From Gemmatimonadaceae bacterium (lineage in GTDB: Bacteria; Gemmatimonadota; Gemmatimonadetes; Gemmatimonadales; Gemmatimonadaceae), in contig JAHBVS010000004.1 in assembly GCA_019637445.1 (NCBI GenBank), positions 1-64,000 on the forward strand: a stretch of 64,000 bases of DNA. The letters are read 5' to 3'. The notes under the pieces are model-generated. The model made no database searches. It was not told the origin of the DNA and was given only the letters and a program-made list of their open reading frames with translations. Positions within the stretch are counted from its first letter, which is position 1, and each line of letters opens with the position of its first letter. The translations under genes were made by a program, and so were the position numbers. Below, piece by piece: positions 1 through 8,147 of this stretch.

Positions 1-267
1 ATGTACCACGTACCTTGGGAGACATACAAGACACAGAGGGGGCGGGATGCTTGGACCTCTCGGACTGCTCGTAACCTGCGGCTCGATTCGACATACTTTT
101 CTTGGTGAACGTCAGCGCGCGCCGCTGCTTGCGATACCGAGCCGCGCCATCCCCGCACTCCCTTTGGCAAGGCAGTTGCAGTTGCATTCGCGGTTGCAGT
201 TCTCTGTGCCTCTGTGCCTCTGTGGCAAAGCAGTTCCCATCCAAGTCCCGAAGCCAGCAAGCCACAC
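1..267. other. Upstream non-coding stretch with short repeats
   Basis: I could not assign a gene here. Frame 1 is open from the window edge to a TGA at 106-108 and frame 3 to a TAA at 72-74, so a tail of an upstream gene could be present, but neither peptide is recognisable. Three GTTGCA units lie at 174-200, followed by the 8-mer tandem repeat annotated separately. No convincing promoter was found for tpiA; the transcript may start outside the window. Confidence 0.4.
202..230 (+). repeat. 8-mer tandem repeat (CTCTGTGC x2, CTCTGTGG, CAAA)
   Basis: Three back-to-back 8-nt units, CTCTGTGC, CTCTGTGC and CTCTGTGG, are followed by CAAA. The same design (CTCCGTGT, CTCCGTGT, CTCCGTGG, TAAA) precedes ndk at 52970-52997, and an inverted copy lies at 52803-52832. 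It ends about 38 nt before the tpiA start codon, which has no Shine-Dalgarno. Function unknown. Confidence 0.75.
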
Positions 268-1017
268 ATGAAGTCCCTCGTATTCGCCGCCAATTGGAAG
301 ATGAACCAGGCCCCGGCCGACGCCGAGGCGTTTATGCGCACGTTCACCGCGCAGTACGCGCGGCAGCAGGACCGGCGCGTCATCTTCTTTCCGTCGCCTG
401 TGGCGCTGCACGTTGTCGTCGCCGCGGTGAAGCAGCGCTCGGATCTCTCCGCCGGCGTGCAGAACCTGTATTGGGAGGACAAGGGCGCGTTCACGGGTGA
501 GACCTCGGGGCCGCTCGCGCGAGCCGCCGGCGCGCGCTATGCGCTCGTGGGGCACTCCGAGCGGCGCCACGTCTTTGGCGAGACCGACGCCGAGACCGGC
601 AAGAAGGTCGCGGCCGCCGTGCGCGCTGGCCTCACTCCCGTACTCTGCGTCGGTGAGAAGCTCGAGGAGCGCGAGGCCGGGCAGACTATCGACGTCGTGC
701 TGCGTCAACTGCGCGCCGGCTTCGCCGAGATCGAACCGGGCGCCATCGCCACGTCAATGGTTGCCTACGAGCCCGTGTGGGCCATCGGCACCGGCAAGAC
801 GGCGACCCCGGACGACGCCGCCGAGGTGCACACAAAGATCCGCGCCGAGCTCGTATCGCTCGTCGGAGAGCGGGGCGGGGCGATCCCGATTCTGTATGGC
901 GGCTCCGTGAATCGCTCCAACGTCGAGGCCCTCGTGGCCGTGGACGACGTGGACGGCGTGCTCGTAGGCGGCGCCAGCCTCGACGCGGAGCAATGGCTGA
1001 CGATCGTGAGAAGCTGA
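268..1017 (+). CDS. tpiA: Triosephosphate isomerase
   Basis: Interconverts dihydroxyacetone phosphate and glyceraldehyde 3-phosphate in cytosolic glycolysis and gluconeogenesis. The 249-residue product has the full TIM-barrel length and the catalytic set: Lys11 in ANWKMN, His96 in VGHSERR and Glu168 in AYEPVWAIGTGK; the phosphate loop ILYGGSVN is near the C-terminus. The ATG at 268 was chosen because family proteins begin with a short strand before NWKMN; an in-frame ATG at 214 would add 18 unrelated residues. No Shine-Dalgarno is visible. It is followed 119 nt later by secG, which has its own promoter; tpiA next to secG is a common bacterial order. Confidence 0.97.
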   Translation: MKSLVFAANWKMNQAPADAEAFMRTFTAQYARQQDRRVIFFPSPVALHVVVAAVKQRSDLSAGVQNLYWEDKGAFTGETSGPLARAAGARYALVGHSERRHVFGETDAETGKKVAAAVRAGLTPVLCVGEKLEEREAGQTIDVVLRQLRAGFAEIEPGAIATSMVAYEPVWAIGTGKTATPDDAAEVHTKIRAELVSLVGERGGAIPILYGGSVNRSNVEALVAVDDVDGVLVGGASLDAEQWLTIVRS

Positions 1018-1068
1018 GGCCCGCGGAACGCCGTCGACTGGCCGTTTTGTGGCCGCCACGGCGCGCAG

Positions 1069-1097
1069 TTGACCGAGCGAGCTAACTCCGGTATTCT
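1069..1097 (+). promoter_or_regulatory. Sigma70-type promoter for secG-carA
   Basis: TTGACC (1069-1074), a 17-nt spacer and TATTCT (1092-1097) form a good -35/-10 pair between tpiA and secG. Transcription would start near 1104, about 33 nt before the GTG of secG. The same TTGACC box recurs upstream of the toxin-antitoxin pair and of the DUF177 gene. Confidence 0.65.
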
Positions 1098-1136
1098 TCA
1101 AGGCTTACCTCGTCTGACCATCCCTCGGGACCGTCT

Positions 1137-1523
1137 GTGTATTCGTTTCTTCTCGTCGTTCTGATCATCGATGCGCTGGTGCTCGCCGCGGCCGTGCTGC
1201 TGCAGGCCGGCAAGGGCGGCGGACTGGCCGCGAGCTTTGGTGGCTCGTCCTCCTCGTCCGATTCCTTCCTCGGCACCCGTCAGGCGGGCAACCTCCTGAC
1301 CAAGACCAGCTGGTGGGCCGGCGGCATCTTCATCGGCCTCGCGTTCATCCTGCAGATCATGTCCACGCGCTCGCGCGTGCCGACCTCGATCCTCGACCAG
1401 GCGCTGACGCCCTCGGCGCAGACCGCGCCGGTCGCGCAGCCTGGCGCCCAGCCTGGTGTGCAGTCCGCCGTGCCGCTTGAGGCGGCGCCCACGACCCCGA
1501 CGACCCCTCCGCCGCAGCCGTGA
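1137..1523 (+). CDS. secG: Protein translocase subunit SecG
   Basis: Small inner-membrane subunit of the SecYEG translocon that assists SecA-driven protein export. The 128-residue product has two hydrophobic segments (about 3-23 and 57-77) separated by the family's Gly/Ser-rich cytoplasmic loop ([14 protein letters not shown], then a serine run and FLGTRQA). The C-terminal 35 residues are Pro/Thr/Ala-rich and probably disordered, longer than in E. coli SecG. The start is GTG 1137; alternatives upstream would lie inside the promoter. Its stop overlaps the carA start by 4 nt (GTGA), so the two are probably translationally coupled. Confidence 0.93.
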   Translation: MYSFLLVVLIIDALVLAAAVLLQAGKGGGLAASFGGSSSSSDSFLGTRQAGNLLTKTSWWAGGIFIGLAFILQIMSTRSRVPTSILDQALTPSAQTAPVAQPGAQPGVQSAVPLEAAPTTPTTPPPQP

Positions 1524-2647
1524 CCGCGACGTACTCGAACCAGTTCGACGAACCTGGGTTCCTCCTCCTCGAGGACGGAACCCTTTTTCTTGGCCGTCTC
1601 CACGCGCCCCTGAAGACCCCCGCCGTGGCCGAGGTGGTGTTCACGACCTCGATGAGCGGCTACCAAGAGACCTTTACCGACCCGTCCTATCGCGGCCAGA
1701 TCGTGGTGATGACGGCGCCGATGATCGGCAACTACGGCGTGAACTCCGAGGACCCCGAGTCCGCGCAGCCGCAGGTGGCTGGCGTGGTGGTTCGCGAGAT
1801 CTCGCAGCCATACTCGAACTGGCGGGCGGAGCAGGGTCTCGGCCCTTGGCTCGCCGAGTCCGATGTGCCTGTGCTGTCGGAAGTTGACACGCGTCGCCTC
1901 ACGCGTCACTTGAGGACGGTTGGTGTCATGCGCGGCCTGATTGGCATGGGCGTTGAGCCAACGGACGCTGACCGCGCGGAGTTGGCGGCCTGTCCGTCCA
2001 TGGCGGGCCAGGATCTGGCCTCCCGGGTGACGACCAAGGAGCGCTACCTCTGGGGAGATCCCAAGGCGCCGCACCACATCGTCGCCTACGACTACGGCAT
2101 CAAGCGCAACATCCTGCGGATGTTCGAGAACCGCGGCTGCCGCATCACCGTGGTGCCCTCGACCACGCCGGCCAAGGACGTGCTGGCGGAGAAGCCCGAC
2201 GGCGTGTTCCTCTCGAATGGCCCGGGTGATCCGGAGGCCGTGGAGTATGCGCCCAAGGCCATCAAGGAGATTGTGGATTCGGGCGTGCCTGTGTTTGGCA
2301 TCTGCCTCGGGCATCAACTCCTGGGCATCACGTTTGGCGGCCGCACCACGAAGCTGCCGTATGGCCACAGGGGCGGGAACCACCCCGTCAAGGACTTGGC
2401 GACGGGCGACGTGCTGATCACCAGCCAGAACCATGGCTTCGCCGTCGAGGGCTCTGCCGATGGCATCCCGGGCGCGCCGGACCTTGAGGTGACACACCTG
2501 AACCTGAACGACGGCACCGTCGAGGGTCTGCGCCACAGGTCCAAGCCCGTGTTCGGGGTTCAGTATCACCCCGAGGCCGCACCCGGTCCGCACGACGCCG
2601 TTCCCCATTTTGACGAGTTTCTGGGGGCCTTGGCCGCAGCCCGTTGA
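1520..2647 (+). CDS. carA: Carbamoyl-phosphate synthase small (glutaminase) subunit
   Basis: Hydrolyses glutamine and channels ammonia to CarB to make carbamoyl phosphate for pyrimidines and arginine. The 375-residue product has the CarA-specific N-terminal domain (MSGYQET, GNYGVN) and a C-terminal class I glutamine amidotransferase domain. Nucleophile Cys262 lies in GICLGHQ; His350 and Glu352 lie in QYHPEA. The start is GTG 1520, overlapping the secG stop. carB is not adjacent: an HU gene with its own promoter follows, so the large subunit must be elsewhere on the chromosome. The length is normal and nothing suggests decay. Confidence 0.97.
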   Translation: MTATYSNQFDEPGFLLLEDGTLFLGRLHAPLKTPAVAEVVFTTSMSGYQETFTDPSYRGQIVVMTAPMIGNYGVNSEDPESAQPQVAGVVVREISQPYSNWRAEQGLGPWLAESDVPVLSEVDTRRLTRHLRTVGVMRGLIGMGVEPTDADRAELAACPSMAGQDLASRVTTKERYLWGDPKAPHHIVAYDYGIKRNILRMFENRGCRITVVPSTTPAKDVLAEKPDGVFLSNGPGDPEAVEYAPKAIKEIVDSGVPVFGICLGHQLLGITFGGRTTKLPYGHRGGNHPVKDLATGDVLITSQNHGFAVEGSADGIPGAPDLEVTHLNLNDGTVEGLRHRSKPVFGVQYHPEAAPGPHDAVPHFDEFLGALAAAR

Positions 2648-2660
2648 GTCGTGCAACCGC

Positions 2661-2689
2661 TTGACACTCAACAGGTAACGTCATAACCT
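2661..2689 (+). promoter_or_regulatory. Promoter for the HU gene
   Basis: A perfect -35 box TTGACA (2661-2666) is followed by 17 nt and TAACCT (2684-2689), in the 83-nt gap between carA and the HU gene. The predicted transcript start near 2696 leaves a leader of about 35 nt. Confidence 0.65.
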
Positions 2690-2730
2690 TTGGGCACTTA
2701 CGGCATTTCGGCCGCCAACCCATCCTCGGT

Positions 2731-3054
2731 ATGTCGATGACAAAAGCGGATCTCGTGGAGCGCGTGACGGAGGCCATCGCCCAGACCTCTGGGCCGATGA
2801 TTTCCAAGAAGGACTGCGCCCGCGTGGTGGATTCCTTCCTCGATGCCATCAAGGACGCGCTCAAGGAGCAGCGGAACATCGAGGTCCGCGGCTTTGGCAC
2901 GTTCAAGATCCGCAACCGGAAGACCCGCATGGCGCGCAATCCGCGCACGGGCGAGCCGGTCGAGGTCTCGGCCCGTCCGGTGCCGGTGTTCAAGCCCAGC
3001 AAGGAGTTGCGGGCCCTGGTCGCCGACCTGGAGATGGTCCCGGACGAGGGCTGA
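2731..3054 (+). CDS. hup: HU/IHF-family DNA-binding protein
   Basis: Nucleoid-associated DNA-bending protein that acts as a dimer in the cytoplasm. The 107-residue product has the helical dimerisation part (TKADLVERVTEAI) and the beta-arm signature GFGTFKIRNR, RNPRTGEPV and VPVFKPSKELR. It is slightly longer than typical 90-residue HU because of an acidic C-terminal tail. A second ATG six nucleotides downstream is also possible. It has its own strong promoter. Whether it behaves as HU or sequence-specific IHF cannot be told from sequence. The moaD gene starts 10 nt after its stop, so the molybdopterin genes may share this transcript. Confidence 0.95.
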   Translation: MSMTKADLVERVTEAIAQTSGPMISKKDCARVVDSFLDAIKDALKEQRNIEVRGFGTFKIRNRKTRMARNPRTGEPVEVSARPVPVFKPSKELRALVADLEMVPDEG

Positions 3055-3064
3055 GGCCCTCTCC

Positions 3065-3346
3065 ATGACCCATACGGTCCTGCTCTTCGCGTCCTGGTCG
3101 GACGCGCTTGGCCCACAGGTGAGCGTTGAGTTGCCCGAGGGGGCCCGCGTCGCGGACCTCCTCGACGCGCTTCTGGCCCGGACTGCTTCCGCTCCCGACT
3201 CATCCGTTGGCGCGACGGGCCCTTCCGGCGCCGCGCGGCCCCTCCCGAAGCCATTGGTCGCCGTGAACCAGCGCTATGCCAAGCCGGATGTCGTGCTGAA
3301 GGCCGGCGACGAGCTGGCCATCATCCCGCCCGTGGCGGGAGGCTAA
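3065..3346 (+). CDS. moaD: Molybdopterin synthase sulfur carrier subunit MoaD
   Basis: Ubiquitin-like sulfur carrier whose C-terminal thiocarboxylate is used by MoaE to insert the dithiolene sulfurs of molybdopterin. The 93-residue product has the MoaD start (VLLFASWSDALG), the VAVNQRYA strand, and ends in GG after AIIPPVAGG, as required for adenylylation. A Ser/Pro/Gly-rich loop of about 20 residues in the middle makes it a little longer than E. coli MoaD (81 residues). GAGG lies about 8 nt upstream of ATG 3065. moaE follows after 4 nt. Confidence 0.94.
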   Translation: MTHTVLLFASWSDALGPQVSVELPEGARVADLLDALLARTASAPDSSVGATGPSGAARPLPKPLVAVNQRYAKPDVVLKAGDELAIIPPVAGG

Positions 3347-3350
3347 GTCC

Positions 3351-3833
3351 GTGCGCGTGGCGATCGTCGACCATCCGCTCGACCCGACGGCACTGCTCGC
3401 CGAGGTCGCGTCGCTGGGCTCCGGGGCGAGCACGCTCTTCGTCGGCACCGTTCGCCGAACGAACCAGGGCCGCGAGGTCACGGGCATCGACTACTCGGCG
3501 TACGGGCCGATGGCGGAGCGCGAGATGCGCACGATGTGCGAGGAAGCTATGGCGCGGTTTGGCAGCGAGCACATCGTGGTTGAGCACCGCGTCGGCACGC
3601 TGGCGCTGGGCGAGGCCAGCATCGTGATCGCGGTGTCGCACGAGCGGCGTGCCAGTGCGATGGATGCCCAGCGCTATCTGATCGAGGAGCTCAAGAAGCG
3701 CGTGCCCGTGTGGAAGCGCGAGCACTACGCCGACGGGGAGCGCGTGTGGGTGGACAATCAGGGCGGGGCCGTGCCGGCTGACGCTGCGCCCGCTGGCACC
3801 ACGGCAGCGGCCGCTGGGGAGGGCGTGAAGTGA
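3351..3833 (+). CDS. moaE: Molybdopterin synthase catalytic subunit MoaE
   Basis: Catalytic half of molybdopterin synthase; converts cyclic pyranopterin monophosphate to molybdopterin with sulfur from MoaD. The 160-residue product carries the conserved FVGTVRRTNQG segment, the EHRVGTLALGE and AVSHERR motifs, and the active-site KKRVPVWKRE lysine motif. The last 20 or so residues are an Ala/Pro/Gly-rich tail not needed by the fold. The start is GTG 3351, 4 nt after moaD. The stop overlaps the moaA GTG by 4 nt, so moaD-E-A form one operon. moaB and moaC are not nearby. Confidence 0.95.
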   Translation: MRVAIVDHPLDPTALLAEVASLGSGASTLFVGTVRRTNQGREVTGIDYSAYGPMAEREMRTMCEEAMARFGSEHIVVEHRVGTLALGEASIVIAVSHERRASAMDAQRYLIEELKKRVPVWKREHYADGERVWVDNQGGAVPADAAPAGTTAAAAGEGVK

Positions 3834-4828
3834 CGGGCGCGGCCCAGTCCCCGGCACTCCGCGACCAGTTCGGCCGCGCGATCGAGTACCTCCGCATCTC
3901 GATCACCGACCGCTGCAACTTCCGCTGCGTCTATTGCATGCCGGAGCAGGGACTGCCGTGGCTGCCGAAGCAGGACATCCTCACCTACGAGGAGATCACG
4001 GGGATTGTCGAGCAGCTCGCGCCCCTGGGCCTGCGCCGGCTGCGCATTACGGGCGGCGAGCCGACCATTCGCCCCGACCTCGTGCGGCTCATCGGGATGC
4101 TGCGCGACGTGCCGGGCATCGAGGACATCGCGCTCTCGACGAACGGCGTGAAGCTCCCGGCCATGGCCCGCGAGTTGAAGTCCGCCGGCCTCGACCGCGT
4201 GAACGTCTCGGCTGACTCCCTGCAGCCCGAGCGTATCGCGCAGATCGCCCGCCGCAACCTCGGCTTCGAGCCGGAGTCGGCCATCGCCGCCGCCGTGGAC
4301 GCAGGCCTCGAGCCCGTGAAGCTCAACATGGTCGTGATGCGCGGCGTGAACGACGACGAGGTCGAGGCCTTCGCCGCGCTCACCCAGCGCCACCCGGTGC
4401 ACGTGCGCTTCATCGAGCTGATGCCGGTCGGAGAGATGGCGCACCTCACCGACGGCCACATCGTGCCGAGCGACGAGGTGCTGGGTCGCATCAGGCGCCT
4501 CGGCGCGCTGGCCCCCAGCGAGGGCCCGGCCCGCGGGAACGGCCCCGCGACCTACTATCGGCTCGACGGCGCCCCGGGCACGGTCGGCGTGATCACCCCG
4601 ATGACGCACACCTACTGCGGCAGCTGCAACCGCGTGCGTCTCACCGCCGATGGTCGCCTCCGCACCTGCCTCTACGGCGACCACGAGGTGAACCTCCGCG
4701 ACCCGCTGCGCGGCGGTTCCGAACTCCGTCCGCTGTTCGTGAAGGCGCTGGAGGAAAAGCCCAAGGAGCACAATCTGCTGCAGCTCAGGGTTGGGGGGCT
4801 GCGGGCCCTATCTCAGATTGGAGGGTAG
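3830..4828 (+). CDS. moaA: GTP 3',8-cyclase MoaA (radical SAM)
   Basis: Radical-SAM enzyme that converts GTP to 3',8-cyclo-GTP, the first step of molybdenum cofactor synthesis. The 332-residue product has the N-terminal CX3CX2C cluster site (Cys29, Cys33, Cys36 in CNFRCVYC), the SAM-binding RITGGEP motif, a C-terminal second cluster site beginning CGSCNRVRLT and closing with RTCLY, and the functionally required C-terminal Gly-Gly. Its start is GTG 3830 within the moaE stop. The usual NVSLDSL reads NVSADSL here, a mild change. A convergent gene begins after a 32-nt gap with no clear terminator. Confidence 0.96.
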   Translation: MTGAAQSPALRDQFGRAIEYLRISITDRCNFRCVYCMPEQGLPWLPKQDILTYEEITGIVEQLAPLGLRRLRITGGEPTIRPDLVRLIGMLRDVPGIEDIALSTNGVKLPAMARELKSAGLDRVNVSADSLQPERIAQIARRNLGFEPESAIAAAVDAGLEPVKLNMVVMRGVNDDEVEAFAALTQRHPVHVRFIELMPVGEMAHLTDGHIVPSDEVLGRIRRLGALAPSEGPARGNGPATYYRLDGAPGTVGVITPMTHTYCGSCNRVRLTADGRLRTCLYGDHEVNLRDPLRGGSELRPLFVKALEEKPKEHNLLQLRVGGLRALSQIGG

Positions 4829-4860
4829 AGCCTGCAGCTTTCGTAGTTGCGCCGAGACGC

Positions 4861-6063
4861 CTACTGGGAGGGAGGTTCGATCGAAGCGATTCTCCAAAGT
4901 CCAACCGACTCAACGTCGTCGTCGTCGCGTAGCAGGCCAATAGCGTAGTCCGAGCCGGCGCGAAGCAGCTCTATCCGCCGCGGCACGCGCACTATGGCGT
5001 GCGTAGATTGGCCATCCGGCGACAGCACAAGCCATTGCGCAACGGGGTCCCGATACTCTTGTGTGGTGCGAACCCAAAGGCGTCCAAGATCGTCGGTCAG
5101 TATCCGGTCGAAGCGCGGCAACAGCATTCGCATCTGGATTTCGGCCAGAACCGCCGGCGCAACTCGACGATACTCCGCGCTGGGCTCGGTCCCAAGATGT
5201 AGCTCGAGAGCGAGTCGCCAGTCCGCGTCAGACACCGGCTGGCGCGGAACCGCGACAATGAACTCCGAGTGCAGCTTTCCGTTTTGATCGAAGCCGATGC
5301 ATCGGCCCGTCGTGGAAATGCACGCGAAACTGCCCACCCGAGATCCCGCGCCCATTGACTTGCTGCCTAGGGGAACCTCGGCGAGAGCGGACACTTTGCT
5401 CGCCACGTAATACTCGTGCCGTCCCACCGTCACGAGAGTGTCCATTTGTGATCCGCTCGTGGCGACAACGACCGCGTCCGAAGCGATGTACTGGCCTGGC
5501 TGAACCGGGTCCCTCAGCTGATTCAGGAGAACGAGTTCACGTCCGCTGCCTGAACACCACATCATGGGATCGAACAGCGCCCCAGCGGGAAGCACTCGGT
5601 CCGCGCGAAGATCGCCCAATGGAGAAAACGTCGAAAGTCTTGCGTTCCCTCCATCCTGCACGAACCAGTCCCCGTTTGCGCATTCACCGAACGCACGGAT
5701 CTGACGAAACTCGCCCGGTCCGCTGCCGCGCCGACCTACGACCTGCGCGACGGTGCCGTCCTGGCGAAATCTCACGAGCCGATGGTTGCCCGCATCTGCA
5801 ACCACGATCTCGCCGCTACGAAGCAGAAGTGCGCCGACGACGCGGTGAAGGTGGGTGGAAGTCGAGTCCGCCGATGCGCCCAAGACCACGGCGGGCTTCG
5901 CCGCAAGCGATATCACTGGCAACGTGCTCGCAGCCGCTGCATTGGCCGACGGCGTTCCGGCGGAGGCCTGAGACCGCTGCGCCTCGCAGGGACTGCCAAG
6001 CAGGCACAGCAACCCAGCTCCCGCCAGAAGTCGTTTCTTCTTGCAACGCTGGCGGGCGATCAC
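4861..6063 (-). CDS. Exported 6-bladed beta-propeller-like protein
   Basis: No assignable function. The 400-residue product starts with a signal peptide (KKKRLLAGAGLLCLLG, probable cleavage after PCEA, residue about 28), then an Ala/Ser linker and an NHL-type repeat: ADAGNHRLVRF and the GSGPGEF turn at about 88-119. Later blades (FVQDGGNARLSTFSP; RILTDDLGRLWVRT) are more diverged. I chose GTG 6063, which places the signal peptide at the N-terminus and has GAGG about 9 nt upstream; longer versions would run into the small peptide gene. It lies 20 nt after that Cys-rich peptide gene and is probably co-transcribed with it. Such folds bind ligands or other proteins; no catalytic motif is visible. 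Confidence 0.7.
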   Translation of the reverse strand: MIARQRCKKKRLLAGAGLLCLLGSPCEAQRSQASAGTPSANAAAASTLPVISLAAKPAVVLGASADSTSTHLHRVVGALLLRSGEIVVADAGNHRLVRFRQDGTVAQVVGRRGSGPGEFRQIRAFGECANGDWFVQDGGNARLSTFSPLGDLRADRVLPAGALFDPMMWCSGSGRELVLLNQLRDPVQPGQYIASDAVVVATSGSQMDTLVTVGRHEYYVASKVSALAEVPLGSKSMGAGSRVGSFACISTTGRCIGFDQNGKLHSEFIVAVPRQPVSDADWRLALELHLGTEPSAEYRRVAPAVLAEIQMRMLLPRFDRILTDDLGRLWVRTTQEYRDPVAQWLVLSPDGQSTHAIVRVPRRIELLRAGSDYAIGLLRDDDDVESVGLWRIASIEPPSQ

Positions 6064-6083
6064 AGAACTGGCCTCAGTACGGT

Positions 6084-6314
6084 CTACTCTTGCGCTTTGG
6101 CCGTGCACGTCTTGTTTGGGTAGACGAACTGACCACGATACGTGCAGGTGATCATGATCGACTCCGTGCACTGGCAGGCGCCGGCCGGTCCGTCAGAGCA
6201 GTCGGAGTTGACGCAATCAACGCAGACGCCGCCGGCGGCCTCTCGCGCTGACCCAGGTGCTGGAGCGAATGTGAGGACGGCTCCCAAGAAAACGACGAGC
6301 AAGCGCTTCTTCAC
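6084..6314 (-). CDS. Small exported seven-cysteine peptide
   Basis: A 76-residue protein with a clear signal peptide (MKKRLLVVFLGAVLTFAPAPGSA, cleavage near residue 23) and a mature part of about 53 residues with seven cysteines at 31, 34, 39, 47, 49, 57 and 70. This Cys density suggests disulfides outside the cytoplasm or metal binding; an odd number leaves one free. The GTG start at 6314 is fixed by a perfect AGGAGG (6320-6325) 5 nt upstream. It leads a two-gene unit with the beta-propeller protein. I do not recognise the family. The layout recalls Bacteroidetes NVEALA-type peptides next to propeller proteins, but no NVEALA motif is present. Confidence 0.75.
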   Translation of the reverse strand: MKKRLLVVFLGAVLTFAPAPGSAREAAGGVCVDCVNSDCSDGPAGACQCTESIMITCTYRGQFVYPNKTCTAKAQE

Positions 6315-6319
6315 TCTTG

Positions 6320-6325
6320 CCTCCT
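6320..6325 (-). promoter_or_regulatory. Perfect Shine-Dalgarno for the Cys-rich peptide
   Basis: AGGAGG on the minus strand, 5 nt before the GTG start at 6314. It is the strongest ribosome binding site in the window and supports the small gene being real. Confidence 0.8.
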
Positions 6326-6352
6326 GAGTTAAGTTTCCTTCGTGGTAAGCTC

Positions 6353-6381
6353 ACAGTGCAGATCGGCTCCCGTGCTGTCAA
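6353..6381 (-). promoter_or_regulatory. Promoter for the Cys-rich peptide/propeller pair
   Basis: On the minus strand a perfect TTGACA (6381-6376) is followed by 17 nt and a weak -10 CACTGT (6358-6353). Transcription would start near 6346, about 32 nt before the GTG. The weak -10 suggests low basal or activated expression. Confidence 0.5.
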
Positions 6382-6513
6382 GCTTCGCGGTGCGCGTTTC
6401 CGATGGAGGTTGTGGCGTCGTAGTCTCCGCGGAGGAGGTCTGCCGTCGATTCAGTTGTAGGTTCCGCACCGAGCAGCACGCGACGAGACTTCCCTTAACC
6501 TCAGGTCTGATAA

Positions 6514-7449
<936 letters not shown>

Positions 7450-7478
7450 CAACTGCACTCCCCCCGCAGAGGACGCTG

Positions 7479-8135
7479 ATGCGCCTGTTGCTGCAGTTCT
7501 GGGACTCGACGATCGGCAAGAAGTGGGTGATGGCGGTGACGGGCATCGGACTGGTGCTCTTCGCCATCGCGCACATGGCCGGGAACCTGCAGGTGTTCCT
7601 CGGTGCCGACGTCTTCAACGACTATGCGCACAAGCTGCAGTCGTTGGGCCCGCTCCTGTGGATCGCCCGGGCCGGCCTGTTCACCATGGCCGTGCTGCAC
7701 ATCATCTCCGCGTACCAGTTGACCATGCGGGCCCGCCAGGCGCGGCCGCAGGGCTACGCGATGCAGACCCCGCAGGTCTCCACGCTGGCTTCGCGCACGA
7801 TGCGCGTGGGCGGCGTGATCCTCGCGCTCTTCCTCATCTACCACATCCTGCACTTCACCACGGGCCAGCTGCACCCCGCCTTCAGCAAGGGCGGCGCATA
7901 CGGCAACGTGGTGCTGGGCTTCCGCGTGTGGTGGGTGGGCCTGTTCTACATCGTCGCGATGTCGTTCTTCGGCCTGCATCTCTACCACGGCGTCTGGGCG
8001 GGATTCCGTACGCTGGGCGTGGCCAAGCCGAACCCGATGCCGCTGGAGCGCAAGCTTGCGCTCGGCGTCGCCATCGTGGTGTGGGCCGGCTTCATCATCG
8101 TGCCGATCGGCGTGATGCTCGGCATCGTCAACTAA
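7479..8135 (+). CDS. sdhC: Succinate dehydrogenase cytochrome b558 membrane anchor
   Basis: Single membrane subunit that anchors SdhAB and passes electrons through haem to (mena)quinone. The 218-residue product has five hydrophobic segments and histidines suited to diheme binding, for example in FAIAHMAGNLQ, AVLHIISAY, YHILHF and GLHLYHGVW. Its single-anchor layout resembles Bacillus SdhC rather than the two-subunit SdhCD of proteobacteria. ATG 7479 was chosen because AGAGGA (7468-7473) lies 5 nt upstream and the first helix follows at once; the open frame extends much further upstream inside mdh, but that is a frame shadow. sdhA follows after 12 nt. Confidence 0.93.
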   Translation: MRLLLQFWDSTIGKKWVMAVTGIGLVLFAIAHMAGNLQVFLGADVFNDYAHKLQSLGPLLWIARAGLFTMAVLHIISAYQLTMRARQARPQGYAMQTPQVSTLASRTMRVGGVILALFLIYHILHFTTGQLHPAFSKGGAYGNVVLGFRVWWVGLFYIVAMSFFGLHLYHGVWAGFRTLGVAKPNPMPLERKLALGVAIVVWAGFIIVPIGVMLGIVN

Positions 8136-8147
8136 GAGCGATCGACA

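Noticed and set aside
60-110. tRNA-like stretch (GGCTCGATTCGAC)
   Set aside because: The T-loop resemblance is partial and no acceptor or anticodon stem can be drawn around it.
47-271. Open frame of 74 codons before tpiA
   Set aside because: No recognisable protein features, no ribosome site, and it reads through the tandem repeats into tpiA.
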